Origin: a virus
Virus record (IMG/VR): IMGVR_UViG_3300015371_000078
Location: 1 to 44,221 of that record
Length of the DNA: 44,221 nt
Strand: one strand, 5' to 3'
The translations under genes were made by a program, and so were the position numbers. The notes beneath the pieces were generated by a model, which did not search any database, had not been told where the DNA came from, and saw only the letters and a list, made by a program, of their open reading frames with translations. Of the stretch, positions 7,524 to 17,066 are shown piece after piece. Each line of letters begins with the position of its first letter. Position 1 is the stretch's first letter.

Positions 7524-8276
7524 CTACTTTGCATTAAGGGTGTCGATAACCTTTTTCCACCTAGCGACCTCTCCCGGACGCTTAGCAGAGACTGCCCACT
7601 TCAAACCTGCCCTGGCAGACTTTAAAGCAGCAACCATGTTAGGGCCAATCTTCCTCGCCGGCTTGAATCCAGGATAAGTCCACTGGCCCGGAGGCAGGTT
7701 GAGACAATCCTTGATGTGCTGACGAAGAGGACCCTTGTACGACATATCAATCTTACGAGGCGTCCACTCCCTATGGTGAATACAAGACTTCTCAGACCAC
7801 TTGGAAGCACGACAAATCGCAGCATTGATCTTGACAAGAGCATTTAACTGAACGAGAGGATACGGCTCACCGACTCCATTATTCATAACCTCAATTGCCC
7901 AGAACAGAGGATTACCGTCAGTGTTATCAACGGTGGCTACAGGAAGATCGCGCTCCGCGAGCACCGCAGCGGCAACTCTTCCATCACCATTGCCAGCATG
8001 GTTAACGTTATCCCAGCCAACAAGATAACAAGTACCGTCCCGACCTAATCCAATGTGACACAGAGGCCCATTTAAACCGGGACGACCACGCCAGAGAACC
8101 TTAACCAGAGCGTCATCAGAACCAGCACCAGTGTGGTGATTCATAATCCCATGAGGATTGAATGAGCCAGGCGTTGTGTTATTCGGCCAAGCCTGACCGT
8201 CTAAAGCAACCTTGACAACCTTAACGCCCTCAGCCTTTAAAGCTCTGACTAAGACGTTAGCATCTAATCGTGTCAT
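7524..8276 (-). CDS. Endolysin: N-acetylmuramoyl-L-alanine amidase (Amidase_2/PGRP)
   Basis: 250 aa from the ATG at 8276; its first base overlaps the holin stop. It carries the zinc amidase ligands: NHHTGAG (His47/48), the CHIGLGRDGTCYLVGWDN core (72-90), and CIHHREWTPRKIDM (His167/168). It cuts the amide bond between MurNAc and the stem peptide. The C-terminal ~65 residues (GFKPARKIGPNMVAALKSAR onward) are basic and may bind wall or be a short targeting tail. It lies directly after the holin, the normal lysis order. Confidence 0.93.
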   Translation of the reverse strand: MTRLDANVLVRALKAEGVKVVKVALDGQAWPNNTTPGSFNPHGIMNHHTGAGSDDALVKVLWRGRPGLNGPLCHIGLGRDGTCYLVGWDNVNHAGNGDGRVAAAVLAERDLPVATVDNTDGNPLFWAIEVMNNGVGEPYPLVQLNALVKINAAICRASKWSEKSCIHHREWTPRKIDMSYKGPLRQHIKDCLNLPPGQWTYPGFKPARKIGPNMVAALKSARAGLKWAVSAKRPGEVARWKKVIDTLNAK

Positions 8277-8479
8277 TACTGTACTTTCTTCGGAGGATTG
8301 GTAATGCCCCAAACAACGCCAGCGTTGAAAAGAGCGGTGGCAACAATTACGAACCACTGGAATGAGTTGAAATCACCCCAAGAGGTCTTACCGGCGACGG
8401 AAGCTAACACCCCACCGAGAATGGTGAGCAGAAACGCCGCCACAGCCTTGTACGGCTTGGTCTTAACTACGACTGTCAT
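8276..8479 (-). CDS. Holin (two transmembrane segments)
   Basis: 67 aa. There are two hydrophobic segments, about residues 11-29 (AVAAFLLTILGGVLASVAG) and 41-60 (QWFVIVATALFNAGVVWGI), with basic ends. Size, topology and position immediately upstream of the endolysin are those of a phage holin that opens the membrane for the amidase. It overlaps both neighbours by 1-4 nt. Confidence 0.8.
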   Translation of the reverse strand: MTVVVKTKPYKAVAAFLLTILGGVLASVAGKTSWGDFNSFQWFVIVATALFNAGVVWGITNPPKKVQ

Positions 8480-8829
8480 CTTCCTAACCTTTCATCTACG
8501 CAGTGTTTAATTTCCTGGTAAGTCTGCGTCTTACTCTTATCTGCACAGGAAGATGCGATGACCACAATCTTCTGTGTATTTAACTCTTCTTGAACGATCT
8601 GCTTCACCACGCTACCAGTACGCTTCTGACCTACCTTGAAGCACTTACCCGTAGGCTGGGTACAGTCTAGCAGAACATCGCGAGATTTCATGCCCACAAG
8701 AGCATTCCAGACAAGGAAGGATGTGACAAGAAGCATCCAACCAACCAATAAGGCAATTAGGATAGTACGCAGAGCAACTACTCGCTTTGTCTGAGTAGTT
8801 AATTCTGGGCGACCTTCATATTCAGTCAT
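8476..8829 (-). CDS. Single-TM protein of the lysis cassette
   Basis: 117 aa. A cytoplasmic N-terminus of ~22 residues is followed by one hydrophobic span (ILIALLVGWMLLVTSFLVW, about 22-41) and a C-terminal domain with four Cys (LLDCTQPTGKCF, ASSCADK, KHCVDE), so an outside, disulfide-bonded domain is plausible. It precedes the holin with ATGA-type overlap. It could modulate lysis timing or help span the wall; no family recognised. Confidence 0.65.
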   Translation of the reverse strand: MTEYEGRPELTTQTKRVVALRTILIALLVGWMLLVTSFLVWNALVGMKSRDVLLDCTQPTGKCFKVGQKRTGSVVKQIVQEELNTQKIVVIASSCADKSKTQTYQEIKHCVDERLGR

Positions 8830-9211
8830 TCTTCAACGCATCCCTAATTTCGACCATAACAGGATACACCTGCTGATGATGTGCCTCTAATCGTCCGAAA
8901 AGCTTAGCCACTTCCTTCTTCAAGTTTTCAACATCTGCCTTCGAAGTAACCAGATCATGGAGAAGAACATTCTCATGCTTCAGATGTTCTACCTTAACTT
9001 CTAAGGCAGTTTCTCGTGCAGCACACTTGATGAGTTCCTTATCCTGATCGTCAACACGAGCCCTCAGGTCCGTATTATCTTCTCGCAGAGCGTTGATTCG
9101 AGCGCTACTAAGTGACGCACGGAACAGGACGTAAGTTCCGGCAACTAGTGCGGTAAGTGTACCCAGACCTAAGATCAGAGTTACAGCAGTACCAAGAGCA
9201 TCTAGGTTCAT
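8822..9211 (-). CDS. Membrane-anchored coiled-coil protein of the lysis cassette
   Basis: 129 aa. The N-terminal span (AVTLILGLGTLTALVAGTYV, about 8-28) is followed by a long charged coiled coil (about 35-115: heptads such as INALREDNTDLRARVDDQDK and LEVKVEHLKHENVLLHDLV). It lies between the transglycosylase and the other membrane lysis protein. The architecture recalls i-spanins, but spanins are not expected for most Gram-positive hosts. An accessory role in lysis or envelope disruption is inference. Confidence 0.65.
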   Translation of the reverse strand: MNLDALGTAVTLILGLGTLTALVAGTYVLFRASLSSARINALREDNTDLRARVDDQDKELIKCAARETALEVKVEHLKHENVLLHDLVTSKADVENLKKEVAKLFGRLEAHHQQVYPVMVEIRDALKND

Positions 9212-10008
9212 TACATACCCATAGCCTTCAAAATAGACAACACATAATTGTGGATAGAGGGATAGTTCCCCTGAGGGTCCCTATTATTCCACTTTGAAGG
9301 GCTACCGCTGTACCATGTAGATGCAGCGCCGGCTGCACCATATTTATTGAAATACTGTGAGAGTTTGTATTGTGCGATTGCTTCCTGCAACTTAGGAGTG
9401 CTAAGAAATTGCTGCGTAGTTACATTCCTACCCAGCGCCTCCATGTCCCAACCGCCCGGTCCAGCAATATTACTAGGCATGATTTGATACTTGCCTAGTG
9501 CCCCTGAATCTCTGTTGACCGCGCCATAATTTCCCCCGGACTCTTGTCCGCTGATAGCACGAATGAATCTAGCCTTTGCACCCTTCCCCATCGCCCCCTG
9601 AGGAATAGTAACACCGCCACCCTTTCCGCCACCCTTGACAACAGTCTTAACGTTGACCTTAGGCGTCTGTAATTGATTAATCACCTGCTGATACTGAGCA
9701 AGCGTGTTCTTCAAACGAGTCATCGAAGCTTGCTGACTAATCTTGTTCGCATTGAACATGATGTCCTCAGCACGCTGAAGGTAATCGGACCCTCCCAGAG
9801 TTCCACTACCACCAATATCATCAATGGCTCCGGCACGATCATATGCAGCCTGAAGATTCTTGGCCCTACGCTCGTCAATACTTTCAGCACCCGGCAGTTG
9901 CTTGGGAACTAACGGAAAAAGACTTCCAGGCACAACAGCAGCGCGCTCTGGCTTCTTCTGTAGCTTCGTGCTAATATCGACATTAGCAGCACCTTGTGAC
10001 CAAACCAT
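9211..10008 (-). CDS. Virion-associated lytic transglycosylase (SLT-like)
   Basis: 265 aa. The N-terminal half is a coiled, Gln-rich region (EDIMFNANKISQQASMTRLK) and a Gly/Lys linker (VVKGGGKGGGV). The C-terminal half is a lysozyme-fold domain with the AISGQESGGNYGAVN start and GALGKYQIMP, the usual SLT signatures with the catalytic Glu in QESGG near residue 155. It cuts the glycan strand, most likely during DNA entry since it sits with virion genes. It overlaps the M15 peptidase gene by 1 nt. Confidence 0.82.
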   Translation of the reverse strand: MVWSQGAANVDISTKLQKKPERAAVVPGSLFPLVPKQLPGAESIDERRAKNLQAAYDRAGAIDDIGGSGTLGGSDYLQRAEDIMFNANKISQQASMTRLKNTLAQYQQVINQLQTPKVNVKTVVKGGGKGGGVTIPQGAMGKGAKARFIRAISGQESGGNYGAVNRDSGALGKYQIMPSNIAGPGGWDMEALGRNVTTQQFLSTPKLQEAIAQYKLSQYFNKYGAAGAASTWYSGSPSKWNNRDPQGNYPSIHNYVLSILKAMGM

Positions 10009-10808
10009 TACTTAGTCCCAAATGCAGGCACCGAGAAGTGCATTGTGTCTCGCTTGGAGCCATTCCAGTTACCGCCCCAAACAAGTCCATACTTCGCGGC
10101 CAATTGACCAACACCCTTAGGGAGATTGGTGACAACGTGACCGTTCCATGAAACAGGGTTGTTCGCCGGGTTAATGTCAATCGCTAAGCCGTAAGAGTGC
10201 AGTGACTTAGTGTTTGTACCTGCAATGTTACGGTTGGCGTAAGAGCCGAGGCTGTAAATCTTATAACCCGACCCCTGTAGCGCATTGACGAATCCGACGA
10301 ATCTGTTACCAACGGAAGGGTTAAGTAGCATCGTATGTCCATGAGCATCCTTAAACCTTCTCACATTCCCGACTGCAATATTTCTAGCAGGTCCACTGGC
10401 TACAGGGGCGCCTCCGGCCATTGCTTTGACAGCCTGAGAATACCCCTGTCGCCCCTGTGTAATTGTTCCTAGGTTGTGACCGCCTGGAACATTCTTAGTT
10501 AGGTTGGACATTTGGAACTTCTGAGCAGCAGCAAGACGTTCCTTGGCAGCCTTAATTTGACGCTGAGCACGAAGCATTGCATTAAAATCCTTCGTATTCT
10601 GAGCCTTGGTCTGCGCAAGCAACGTCGCTTGATTGTCAGCATCCATAATGGCCTTGCCACGAGCCGTAAAGATGCTAGGATCAGCCTGCGGTGGAACATT
10701 TGGAAGAGCAGCAGGCATGAACTTAGTGTAATCGGCAGGCTTAAGATACGGCCTGTCCTTGTTCTTCAAGGCCGATAACTGATCTAAGATATCCTGCTGA
10801 GTAACCAT
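10008..10808 (-). CDS. Virion-associated M15-type (VanY-like) peptidase
   Basis: 266 aa. The N-terminal helical region is rich in Ala, Gln and Lys (tail/internal protein-like). The C-terminal domain has the zinc peptidase set: HSYGLAIDINP (His and Asp ligands, near 206-216) and DTMHFSVP near the C-terminus (third His, with the preceding WGGNW). M15 peptidases cleave stem-peptide cross-links. With the adjacent transglycosylase this gives the virion a two-bond wall-cutting set separate from the amidase endolysin. Confidence 0.82.
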   Translation of the reverse strand: MVTQQDILDQLSALKNKDRPYLKPADYTKFMPAALPNVPPQADPSIFTARGKAIMDADNQATLLAQTKAQNTKDFNAMLRAQRQIKAAKERLAAAQKFQMSNLTKNVPGGHNLGTITQGRQGYSQAVKAMAGGAPVASGPARNIAVGNVRRFKDAHGHTMLLNPSVGNRFVGFVNALQGSGYKIYSLGSYANRNIAGTNTKSLHSYGLAIDINPANNPVSWNGHVVTNLPKGVGQLAAKYGLVWGGNWNGSKRDTMHFSVPAFGTK

Positions 10809-13800
10809 TACTTATTCTTGTTCCTTGCCCTCGCTTCAAACTCAGCACTCTTGATATACGGTCCAGTACCCCGAATACCGAGCGCAGTCATAATGTTGAT
10901 TAGGGCTTCAGTATCCATCCCGCCTTCAACATCTGTTCTTTGTCTGTCACCAGTATTTGTAACTCGCTGCACAGGAGACATTAAGGGAACCTGCTTGCTC
11001 AGGTAGTGTAGCAGCCCCTGACCACCGTCGCTCTTGTAGATGGGACCACCAGTGAAATCTCTTCCTGTAGCAATTTCACCAGGAATCTTAATACCGGGAG
11101 TGATTGAATCCCAAATACCCTGTGCAGTATCCTTAGGCCCGAAACCTAACATCTGACCACCGAAGTCAATCAGAGGATCAGAAGGGTTGACAATCGTATA
11201 CCCGAACTTGTTGCCCTGCTCGTCAATCATGTTCCGCCCAAGGTTACCCCACCAGCGACTCATGATATTATCGCTTTCGGGGTCACCAATCGGACCCATA
11301 CCGTACGATCTAATCCACTCAGGGAATAACTGATCGTCAGGGTATGGGTCACGCATTGTTGCTCCCTCAATACCCATCATTCCTTGCAGAGCAAGATTCG
11401 CCCTAGGAACCGCTAACTGCTTGGCAGGAGACATAACCATACTCTGAACAAGCAGTGGCGTAGACTTCCTTAACCAAGAGTAGAACGGAACGACCATACG
11501 AACCTTCTGCTCTGTATAAGTTAGATCGCGACCATCGGGGTGCCACTTTCTAACCTCATGAGCAGCATCTTCCATAGCCTTCTGGATAGAGTTGCCCTTC
11601 TTTAGATTCTTGTTAACCGCAGAAGTGAAGTGTGCCAACCGAATGTAGTGCTCACGATACTCTGCCGCAGCAGTAGCAGCATCGTGAATCTTTCCACCGG
11701 CAGGACGAGTCACAAGGTTCTTTAACGCATTACCTCGCTGAGAAGCCTCGCCAATCTGACCCGCACCTTCAGCATAAATATCCTCAAATGCGTAAGCATC
11801 ACGGAGAAGTCCATGCTGATACGCCCCCACATAAAGTTGGTCGGCAGAGATTCGCTTGCCATTGACATTTAGAATGATGTCTCGGCCGTTGGTCTCTGCC
11901 CACTTCATAGCTTCTGGTGAGGTTAACTGTTCCATAGCATCGAAATCGCCACGCTTGATAATGTCCTTGTATTTGGTGCGCTGAGAAGCCATGATACGAC
12001 GAGCATAAATAAAAGCCCGAGGATCATTATGGCCAGCCAGCCACATAAGGTTAATATCACCAATCGCGTTACGGATGTGGTGGGACGGGAGATAGATCGT
12101 AACTCCGGTCTTCCAAATTCGTAATCCCTTTGCATATAGCCTCCCCAGGGTAGATGTGGGATGATACCCACCCTTATACAGATCATTCATAACGCGCATG
12201 ATCTGCTTTCCGTGTTCCTCAGGAACCCAGAACCCCTTAATCCTAGATAGGTTCATATAGTAATTATGGGTGGCCGTTTGCTTGACCGATCCGAATGCAC
12301 CTACGAAACTGTCTAAGAAAGCATACTCCTTAGTGACCCGCTCCATAGCAAGGTCGATATCATATAAGAAGGCTACAGGATCGTTGACTTCCCCCCAGCG
12401 ATCCCATGAAGTCATCCAGTCGGAACCCTTTGAGTAGTCCCTAACTCTACCCATAGTATCCCGTGCCTTAGATGAATTCGTAAACTGGAACGCCTTGGTT
12501 CCATTCATCTGCTTTAAAGTACGGTTAATGTCTTCCATCTGAGCCATAGACTTCTCGGCTACAGAAAGTTCCTTGGTCAATTCATTCTCAAGACCAAGAC
12601 CATGACTCTGAACCTTTAACACCGTACGCATATAGTTCTGGAAGAACGTGGCTAACTCCGCAGAGCGGGGGTCTGTAGCCTCCATCAAACCAGTTGCGTG
12701 CTTCCAAGCATCGCTAATCTCTTCTGGCTTGTACGTGAGAGTAATGTGGCGCATCATCTTAGCGCGACCAACAGCATTCTCTTCGCCAACGTCGAAAACA
12801 TCCTTGGAAATCTGCTGCCAATCTCCCTTACCCCACCACGTAGTCATGTGAGTCATAACCTGATCCACAACATGACGACCAGTGATATCAGTAGCAAGAG
12901 TCTTCTGACTGATTCCAAGACTTTCTGCAATAGTCTTTTCAAACTTGGTAACGAGCCTACGATCAACTCGTCCCTCAATTGCAGCACGCTTTAACTCGGA
13001 GTAAGCCGTTTCAACCCACTTATCAGCAGGAAGCTTATCAACGTTGACAACATCCTTAACGAGGTCCTTAACAGCGGCAATCTCCTTATTTGTCATGCCT
13101 CGCTGCATCGCAGCCTCGATCGAAGTCTTTACAATCTCAGACTCCTTGGCGGGACGCTCAATCGGAGAGTAGTTAAGAAGTTCCCTGCGAGCCTTCTCTG
13201 CAAGACCAGTAAGGTTTGCAGTAATCTCAGCAGTAGTAAGAGAACGCTGGGCCGAGAGTCCGTGAATGGCAGAACGAACAAGAGGATTCATCTTGGCCGT
13301 ATCCGTCTTGGTGAAATCCTTCAGGACCTCTGCAAAAGGAACCTGACCGTGAGTTGCTTCAATCACGTCAGACAAGCGAACACGGACACCGTTGTGCCAA
13401 ACAGGCTGCACTCCGAGAGCAATCATGTGATCCTCAGCGGATGCAAGCATTGCCCGAGCCTCTTCGAAGTTACCTTCCTTCAAACCACCGTCACGCAGAA
13501 TCTTGTTGTAAAGCTGAATCTGCTGACCCGGAGTAACTTCCTTGACAACTCCACGCTTTAAGAAAGAACCAGTACGCTGAGGCATTTCCTTAGTAGCACG
13601 CTTCGGACCCATGAGATTATCAATCATGTTATCCGCAAGATCACGCGCAACCTGAGCCGGCTCACCAATAGCCTTGGGAGCCTGGACTGAATACCTAGGA
13701 GACTTTCCAGTAAGAATATCGTTGACAATCTGATTAGCAGACTGCGTGCTGAAACGACCAGAAGGTTCGGCAACCTTTCCGGAACGCAGCATTGCACGCT

Positions 13801-14815
13801 GCCAATCCTTGTCAGCGCGTACTAACTTCTCTGTGGCAGTTCTGGCAGGATCGGGAATAGCAATCTTTCCCGCTTCCACATCCTTTGCCATTCTGACTTC
13901 CTGCTGGCCCCAACGCCGAGCAAGTTCTCTTGTCCTAGGCTGGAACTTAATCGCATCCATCAAAGGCTGCGGCATCCCAGGTCCCTTTAACTTCATCTTC
14001 GGAACAGGACTGTCGTGCAGAGGATTTGCAACCATCCTCTTGCTTACAGCAGTTTCAGCCGTTCCAGGGAAGTTAATATTGGGAACATGCTTTGCATCCT
14101 TAACAAAAGGAGCAGCCTTGGCAGCCTGCATTAAACCACCGTCAGGGACGGCAGCCTTTACGTCGAGAAGATCCTTCGCACCCTTAACACCACCCTTGCC
14201 AAAACCCCCAATGTAAGTTGTAGGGTCCATAAGAAGGTCAAGAGCAAAACCGCCGCCATAGCGAGCAACCTTATTCTTCACCCCAAAGTTCTCGTGAAGG
14301 ATGTTCTGACCGGTAATCTTCGGCGAAACCTTGTCTGCGTACGCAGCCATTTTGTTCTTGATATCGCCAGGAGTCCAGTCGCCAGGAAGAACACCAAGAG
14401 CGTTGGCACCCATTCGGGCTTCATAGCCAACAACAGCTTCGCCAGCACTCTTTAACTCATGCCCAACATTCTCCATGAAACCCTTGTTAGGGTCCTGAGC
14501 CTCAGCCATTCCCTGAAAGAAATGAGCCGTGCTGTAGAGGGGAGTTGAGAGCGCGTCAAAGAGGCTACTCAGAACACCTGCTTTCTCTTCCTGCGCGTTG
14601 GTCCGGGAAGCAAGAGAAGTACCAAACAACTTCGCAGTTTTCTTATCGCCAGACGTATGCGTGAGCATGTACGTGGCAAAATCCTGTGCGCCAGTATTCG
14701 GAGCCGAAGGTAATTGATACTTCGGAATACTGTGCACAGTATGGTCTTGCTGATCAAGCAATCCACTACTCATGAAATGCTTGATCAGCCGCTGCGTCTT
14801 CTTAGAAGTTGTCAC
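10808..14815 (-). CDS. Large internal virion (ejection) protein, 1335 aa
   Basis: The largest gene in the genome, GTG start in a GTGA overlap with the previous gene. It is mostly helical and polar. The C-terminal third (about residues 900-1230) contains RNAIGDINLMW, HYIRLAHFTSAVNK and VVPFYSWLRKSTPLLVQSM. That pattern resembles the late domains of large polyvalent proteins and of podovirus internal proteins that leave the capsid with DNA. No protease, RNA polymerase or nuclease motif seen. As there is no tape measure, this and the 485-aa neighbour are the likely ejection proteins. Confidence 0.7.
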   Translation of the reverse strand: MTTSKKTQRLIKHFMSSGLLDQQDHTVHSIPKYQLPSAPNTGAQDFATYMLTHTSGDKKTAKLFGTSLASRTNAQEEKAGVLSSLFDALSTPLYSTAHFFQGMAEAQDPNKGFMENVGHELKSAGEAVVGYEARMGANALGVLPGDWTPGDIKNKMAAYADKVSPKITGQNILHENFGVKNKVARYGGGFALDLLMDPTTYIGGFGKGGVKGAKDLLDVKAAVPDGGLMQAAKAAPFVKDAKHVPNINFPGTAETAVSKRMVANPLHDSPVPKMKLKGPGMPQPLMDAIKFQPRTRELARRWGQQEVRMAKDVEAGKIAIPDPARTATEKLVRADKDWQRAMLRSGKVAEPSGRFSTQSANQIVNDILTGKSPRYSVQAPKAIGEPAQVARDLADNMIDNLMGPKRATKEMPQRTGSFLKRGVVKEVTPGQQIQLYNKILRDGGLKEGNFEEARAMLASAEDHMIALGVQPVWHNGVRVRLSDVIEATHGQVPFAEVLKDFTKTDTAKMNPLVRSAIHGLSAQRSLTTAEITANLTGLAEKARRELLNYSPIERPAKESEIVKTSIEAAMQRGMTNKEIAAVKDLVKDVVNVDKLPADKWVETAYSELKRAAIEGRVDRRLVTKFEKTIAESLGISQKTLATDITGRHVVDQVMTHMTTWWGKGDWQQISKDVFDVGEENAVGRAKMMRHITLTYKPEEISDAWKHATGLMEATDPRSAELATFFQNYMRTVLKVQSHGLGLENELTKELSVAEKSMAQMEDINRTLKQMNGTKAFQFTNSSKARDTMGRVRDYSKGSDWMTSWDRWGEVNDPVAFLYDIDLAMERVTKEYAFLDSFVGAFGSVKQTATHNYYMNLSRIKGFWVPEEHGKQIMRVMNDLYKGGYHPTSTLGRLYAKGLRIWKTGVTIYLPSHHIRNAIGDINLMWLAGHNDPRAFIYARRIMASQRTKYKDIIKRGDFDAMEQLTSPEAMKWAETNGRDIILNVNGKRISADQLYVGAYQHGLLRDAYAFEDIYAEGAGQIGEASQRGNALKNLVTRPAGGKIHDAATAAAEYREHYIRLAHFTSAVNKNLKKGNSIQKAMEDAAHEVRKWHPDGRDLTYTEQKVRMVVPFYSWLRKSTPLLVQSMVMSPAKQLAVPRANLALQGMMGIEGATMRDPYPDDQLFPEWIRSYGMGPIGDPESDNIMSRWWGNLGRNMIDEQGNKFGYTIVNPSDPLIDFGGQMLGFGPKDTAQGIWDSITPGIKIPGEIATGRDFTGGPIYKSDGGQGLLHYLSKQVPLMSPVQRVTNTGDRQRTDVEGGMDTEALINIMTALGIRGTGPYIKSAEFEARARNKNK

Positions 14816-16269
14816 TGAGCACTCGCCATTGCCGCCATTTTAAGAACCCTAATATCCTTTTCGGAGAGCCCAGCCTTACGTCCAGCCTGTTCGGCCAAAG
14901 CCCCCGCCGCAAAAGGAGTTAATCTAGAGGTTCTAGTCTTTCCGTTCCCAAGAGGCTTGGAAATAGAACCGTCCTTGAACGGATCAGTATTCCAAAGCCC
15001 CTGAAGAATAGAGGCTAACTTCTGCTTCTGCTGACCACTATCTCCAACAATATTTAAGGCACTCTGGATGCCCTTAGGGAGGTTAGATGAGGTTTTACCG
15101 CCCATCTGAATCTTCATCTGCTGTAACTGCCTATTCGCAGCATCAGACTTCTGCTGATACTGAAACTTACTAGCAGCCAAAGCATTGTCGTTGTTCGTGT
15201 CCTCTACCTTGATCTTCAGATTCGCTGCATCCTGAATCCTAGACCATAAATCAGCGTCAGCCTTTGCCTTCGCATCAGCCGCCGCCTGCATAGCCTGCAA
15301 CTTATTGTCAGCAACTTCCTTAGCCCGCTGACCCTTTAATTGTGCAATCTGTCCCCGATTACCGCGAACGTAATCCTGTAACTGTGAAAGAAGATCAGCG
15401 GACCGACCCTTTCCTTCAAACTTAGCACCACCCGCAGACCTGGTAAAGTACCTCGCATCAGCACCGGCAAACTCCTTTGCAGTCTGAGCATGCTCAAGAC
15501 CCTTCTGAGTATTCTCAGCAGTAACCTTCTGATTTTCCTTGAAGTCAGGGGCAATAATCTGATCAGCAGTAGCCTCTAATCCAAGGTCCTTCAGCATCTT
15601 AGCCTGCTCACCAGTGGAAGCAACCTGAGCATCTGTGATGGTCTTATTTGCATCAGCAGATAACTGCATCTGCTTTGCAGCCTCAGCATCGCCACGCTGG
15701 TTAGCAATGTTAGAATCCCTACCGTAAGACTTAGCAAGACCATTGTACATAGCCTCAATCTCACGGCGAGCCTTACGAGTATCCTTTACGGCAGCCTTGT
15801 TATTGGCACGAATAGCTCCAATTTCAGCACCGTAAGCACCACGAATTGCAGCCTCGGACTGCTTGATAGCAGACTCATAATCAAACGTCTGAGAAGCCGA
15901 ATCAGTAAGCATACTCTGCATTAACTGATCCAGATAGTCAGGCATGGCTACAGAAGAACCGCCTCCGGCATCTCCAACACCAGGACGATTCTTAGGCTTC
16001 GCTCTAATAGTTGTCTGCGGGGCAATCTTAGGAGCAGCAGCCTGGGCAGCACCGCCAATGGCATCTAAAGAATCCTTGAAGGCATTCTGAAGCATTCCCC
16101 CAACACTACTAGTCTCGCCAGGGAGTTGAATCGTACCACCCGGAGCGTACTTACTAAAGGTAGTGTTGCCGGAACTCTTGCGAACACCAGTCTTTCGACC
16201 TCGATGCCGTTGATTTGGCGGTTCGCCACGGCGATATCCGCCGCTAGAATTTTCGGCTCTGTTAGGCAT
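14812..16269 (-). CDS. Ala/Gln/Lys-rich coiled-coil internal virion protein, 485 aa
   Basis: A basic disordered N-terminus (GYRRGEPPNQRHRGRKTG) is followed by long alanine-rich coiled coil (about 125-400, e.g. ANNKAAVKDTRKARREIEAM). It carries the motif KIAPQTTIRAKP near residue 80, which occurs twice more in the next gene upstream. Composition and place next to the 1335-aa protein suggest an internal/ejection protein. No enzyme motif seen. Confidence 0.6.
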   Translation of the reverse strand: MPNRAENSSGGYRRGEPPNQRHRGRKTGVRKSSGNTTFSKYAPGGTIQLPGETSSVGGMLQNAFKDSLDAIGGAAQAAAPKIAPQTTIRAKPKNRPGVGDAGGGSSVAMPDYLDQLMQSMLTDSASQTFDYESAIKQSEAAIRGAYGAEIGAIRANNKAAVKDTRKARREIEAMYNGLAKSYGRDSNIANQRGDAEAAKQMQLSADANKTITDAQVASTGEQAKMLKDLGLEATADQIIAPDFKENQKVTAENTQKGLEHAQTAKEFAGADARYFTRSAGGAKFEGKGRSADLLSQLQDYVRGNRGQIAQLKGQRAKEVADNKLQAMQAAADAKAKADADLWSRIQDAANLKIKVEDTNNDNALAASKFQYQQKSDAANRQLQQMKIQMGGKTSSNLPKGIQSALNIVGDSGQQKQKLASILQGLWNTDPFKDGSISKPLGNGKTRTSRLTPFAAGALAEQAGRKAGLSEKDIRVLKMAAMASAQ

Positions 16270-16271
16270 TG

Positions 16272-17066
16272 TTAACCCTTAATTCCGTACTTTTCCGCCC
16301 GTCGCTGAATAGCAGCAGCCTTGAGCGCAGCCTGCTGAGACTGGTTTAATCCCTGGAAATTAGTAGCATCAGTGGAGAGAGAACTTAACTGACCCTGTTC
16401 ATCCTTGGTAAGATCACCAAGTCTCTGCTGATACTGCGTATCGTAATCAGAGTTAGCGTCCGCGTACAGACCGGAATTCAGAAGTCCACGCGAAGCGAAG
16501 TCCTCCTGTAGCGACTTCAAACTCTGCTCACGTTCCTGACCCATACGTTCTAATGCAGTCTGGAAAGCAGACTTAACATCATTCTGACTCTGAGCGTTTC
16601 CAGTCTGGAACTGCTGGAGATTCTTCATTAACTCCGAAAGACCAGACTGATACGTAGTGTCGCTAGACAGGTACTTATCAATGCCAGGAACAGCCGGCTT
16701 GGGAGCAGCAGGCTTTGTCTGCGGAGTCTTGCTACCTGCACCCTGAATCTTTCCCTGCTTAGTCTGCGGAGCACTCTGAGGCTTGTTATTCCGCTGGTTG
16801 TTTCCAGAAAGCTGACCAGAAGAATTAGGCTTGAATGCCGGGCGAGCAGGCGCAGGAGCAGATTGACGAACCGGCTGAGGCGCAGGAGAATGATGAACTG
16901 GCTGAGGCCGAGAAACTCTTGCCGGAGCCTTACGAATTGTAGTCTGCGGGGCAGAAACAAAACGCTGAGGCGCACGCTGAATCGTAGTCTGTGGGGCAAT
17001 TCTCTGAGGCTTAGGACGCGGAGAACTTCCGCTGCCGCCACCGGAGCCCTCGTTTCTAAACACCAT
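16272..17066 (-). CDS. Pro/Gln-rich virion protein with helical C-terminus
   Basis: 264 aa from the ATG at 17066, which has GGAGG 8 nt upstream (a GTG at 17087 is weaker). Residues 1-125 are disordered, with repeats RIAPQTTIQRAPQ, SAPQTTIRKAP and many PQP/APA units. Residues 130-264 are helical, with GLLNSGLYADANSDYDTQYQ, an LNSG-type pattern seen in phage tail/internal proteins. Probably a minor virion protein; no enzymatic motif. It shares the APQTTI motif with the 485-aa neighbour. Confidence 0.6.
   Translation of the reverse strand: MVFRNEGSGGGSGSSPRPKPQRIAPQTTIQRAPQRFVSAPQTTIRKAPARVSRPQPVHHSPAPQPVRQSAPAPARPAFKPNSSGQLSGNNQRNNKPQSAPQTKQGKIQGAGSKTPQTKPAAPKPAVPGIDKYLSSDTTYQSGLSELMKNLQQFQTGNAQSQNDVKSAFQTALERMGQEREQSLKSLQEDFASRGLLNSGLYADANSDYDTQYQQRLGDLTKDEQGQLSSLSTDATNFQGLNQSQQAALKAAAIQRRAEKYGIKG

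Noticed and set aside
13746-14216. Plus-strand open frame of 156 codons
   Set aside because: Antisense of the 1335-aa protein gene; no supporting signals.
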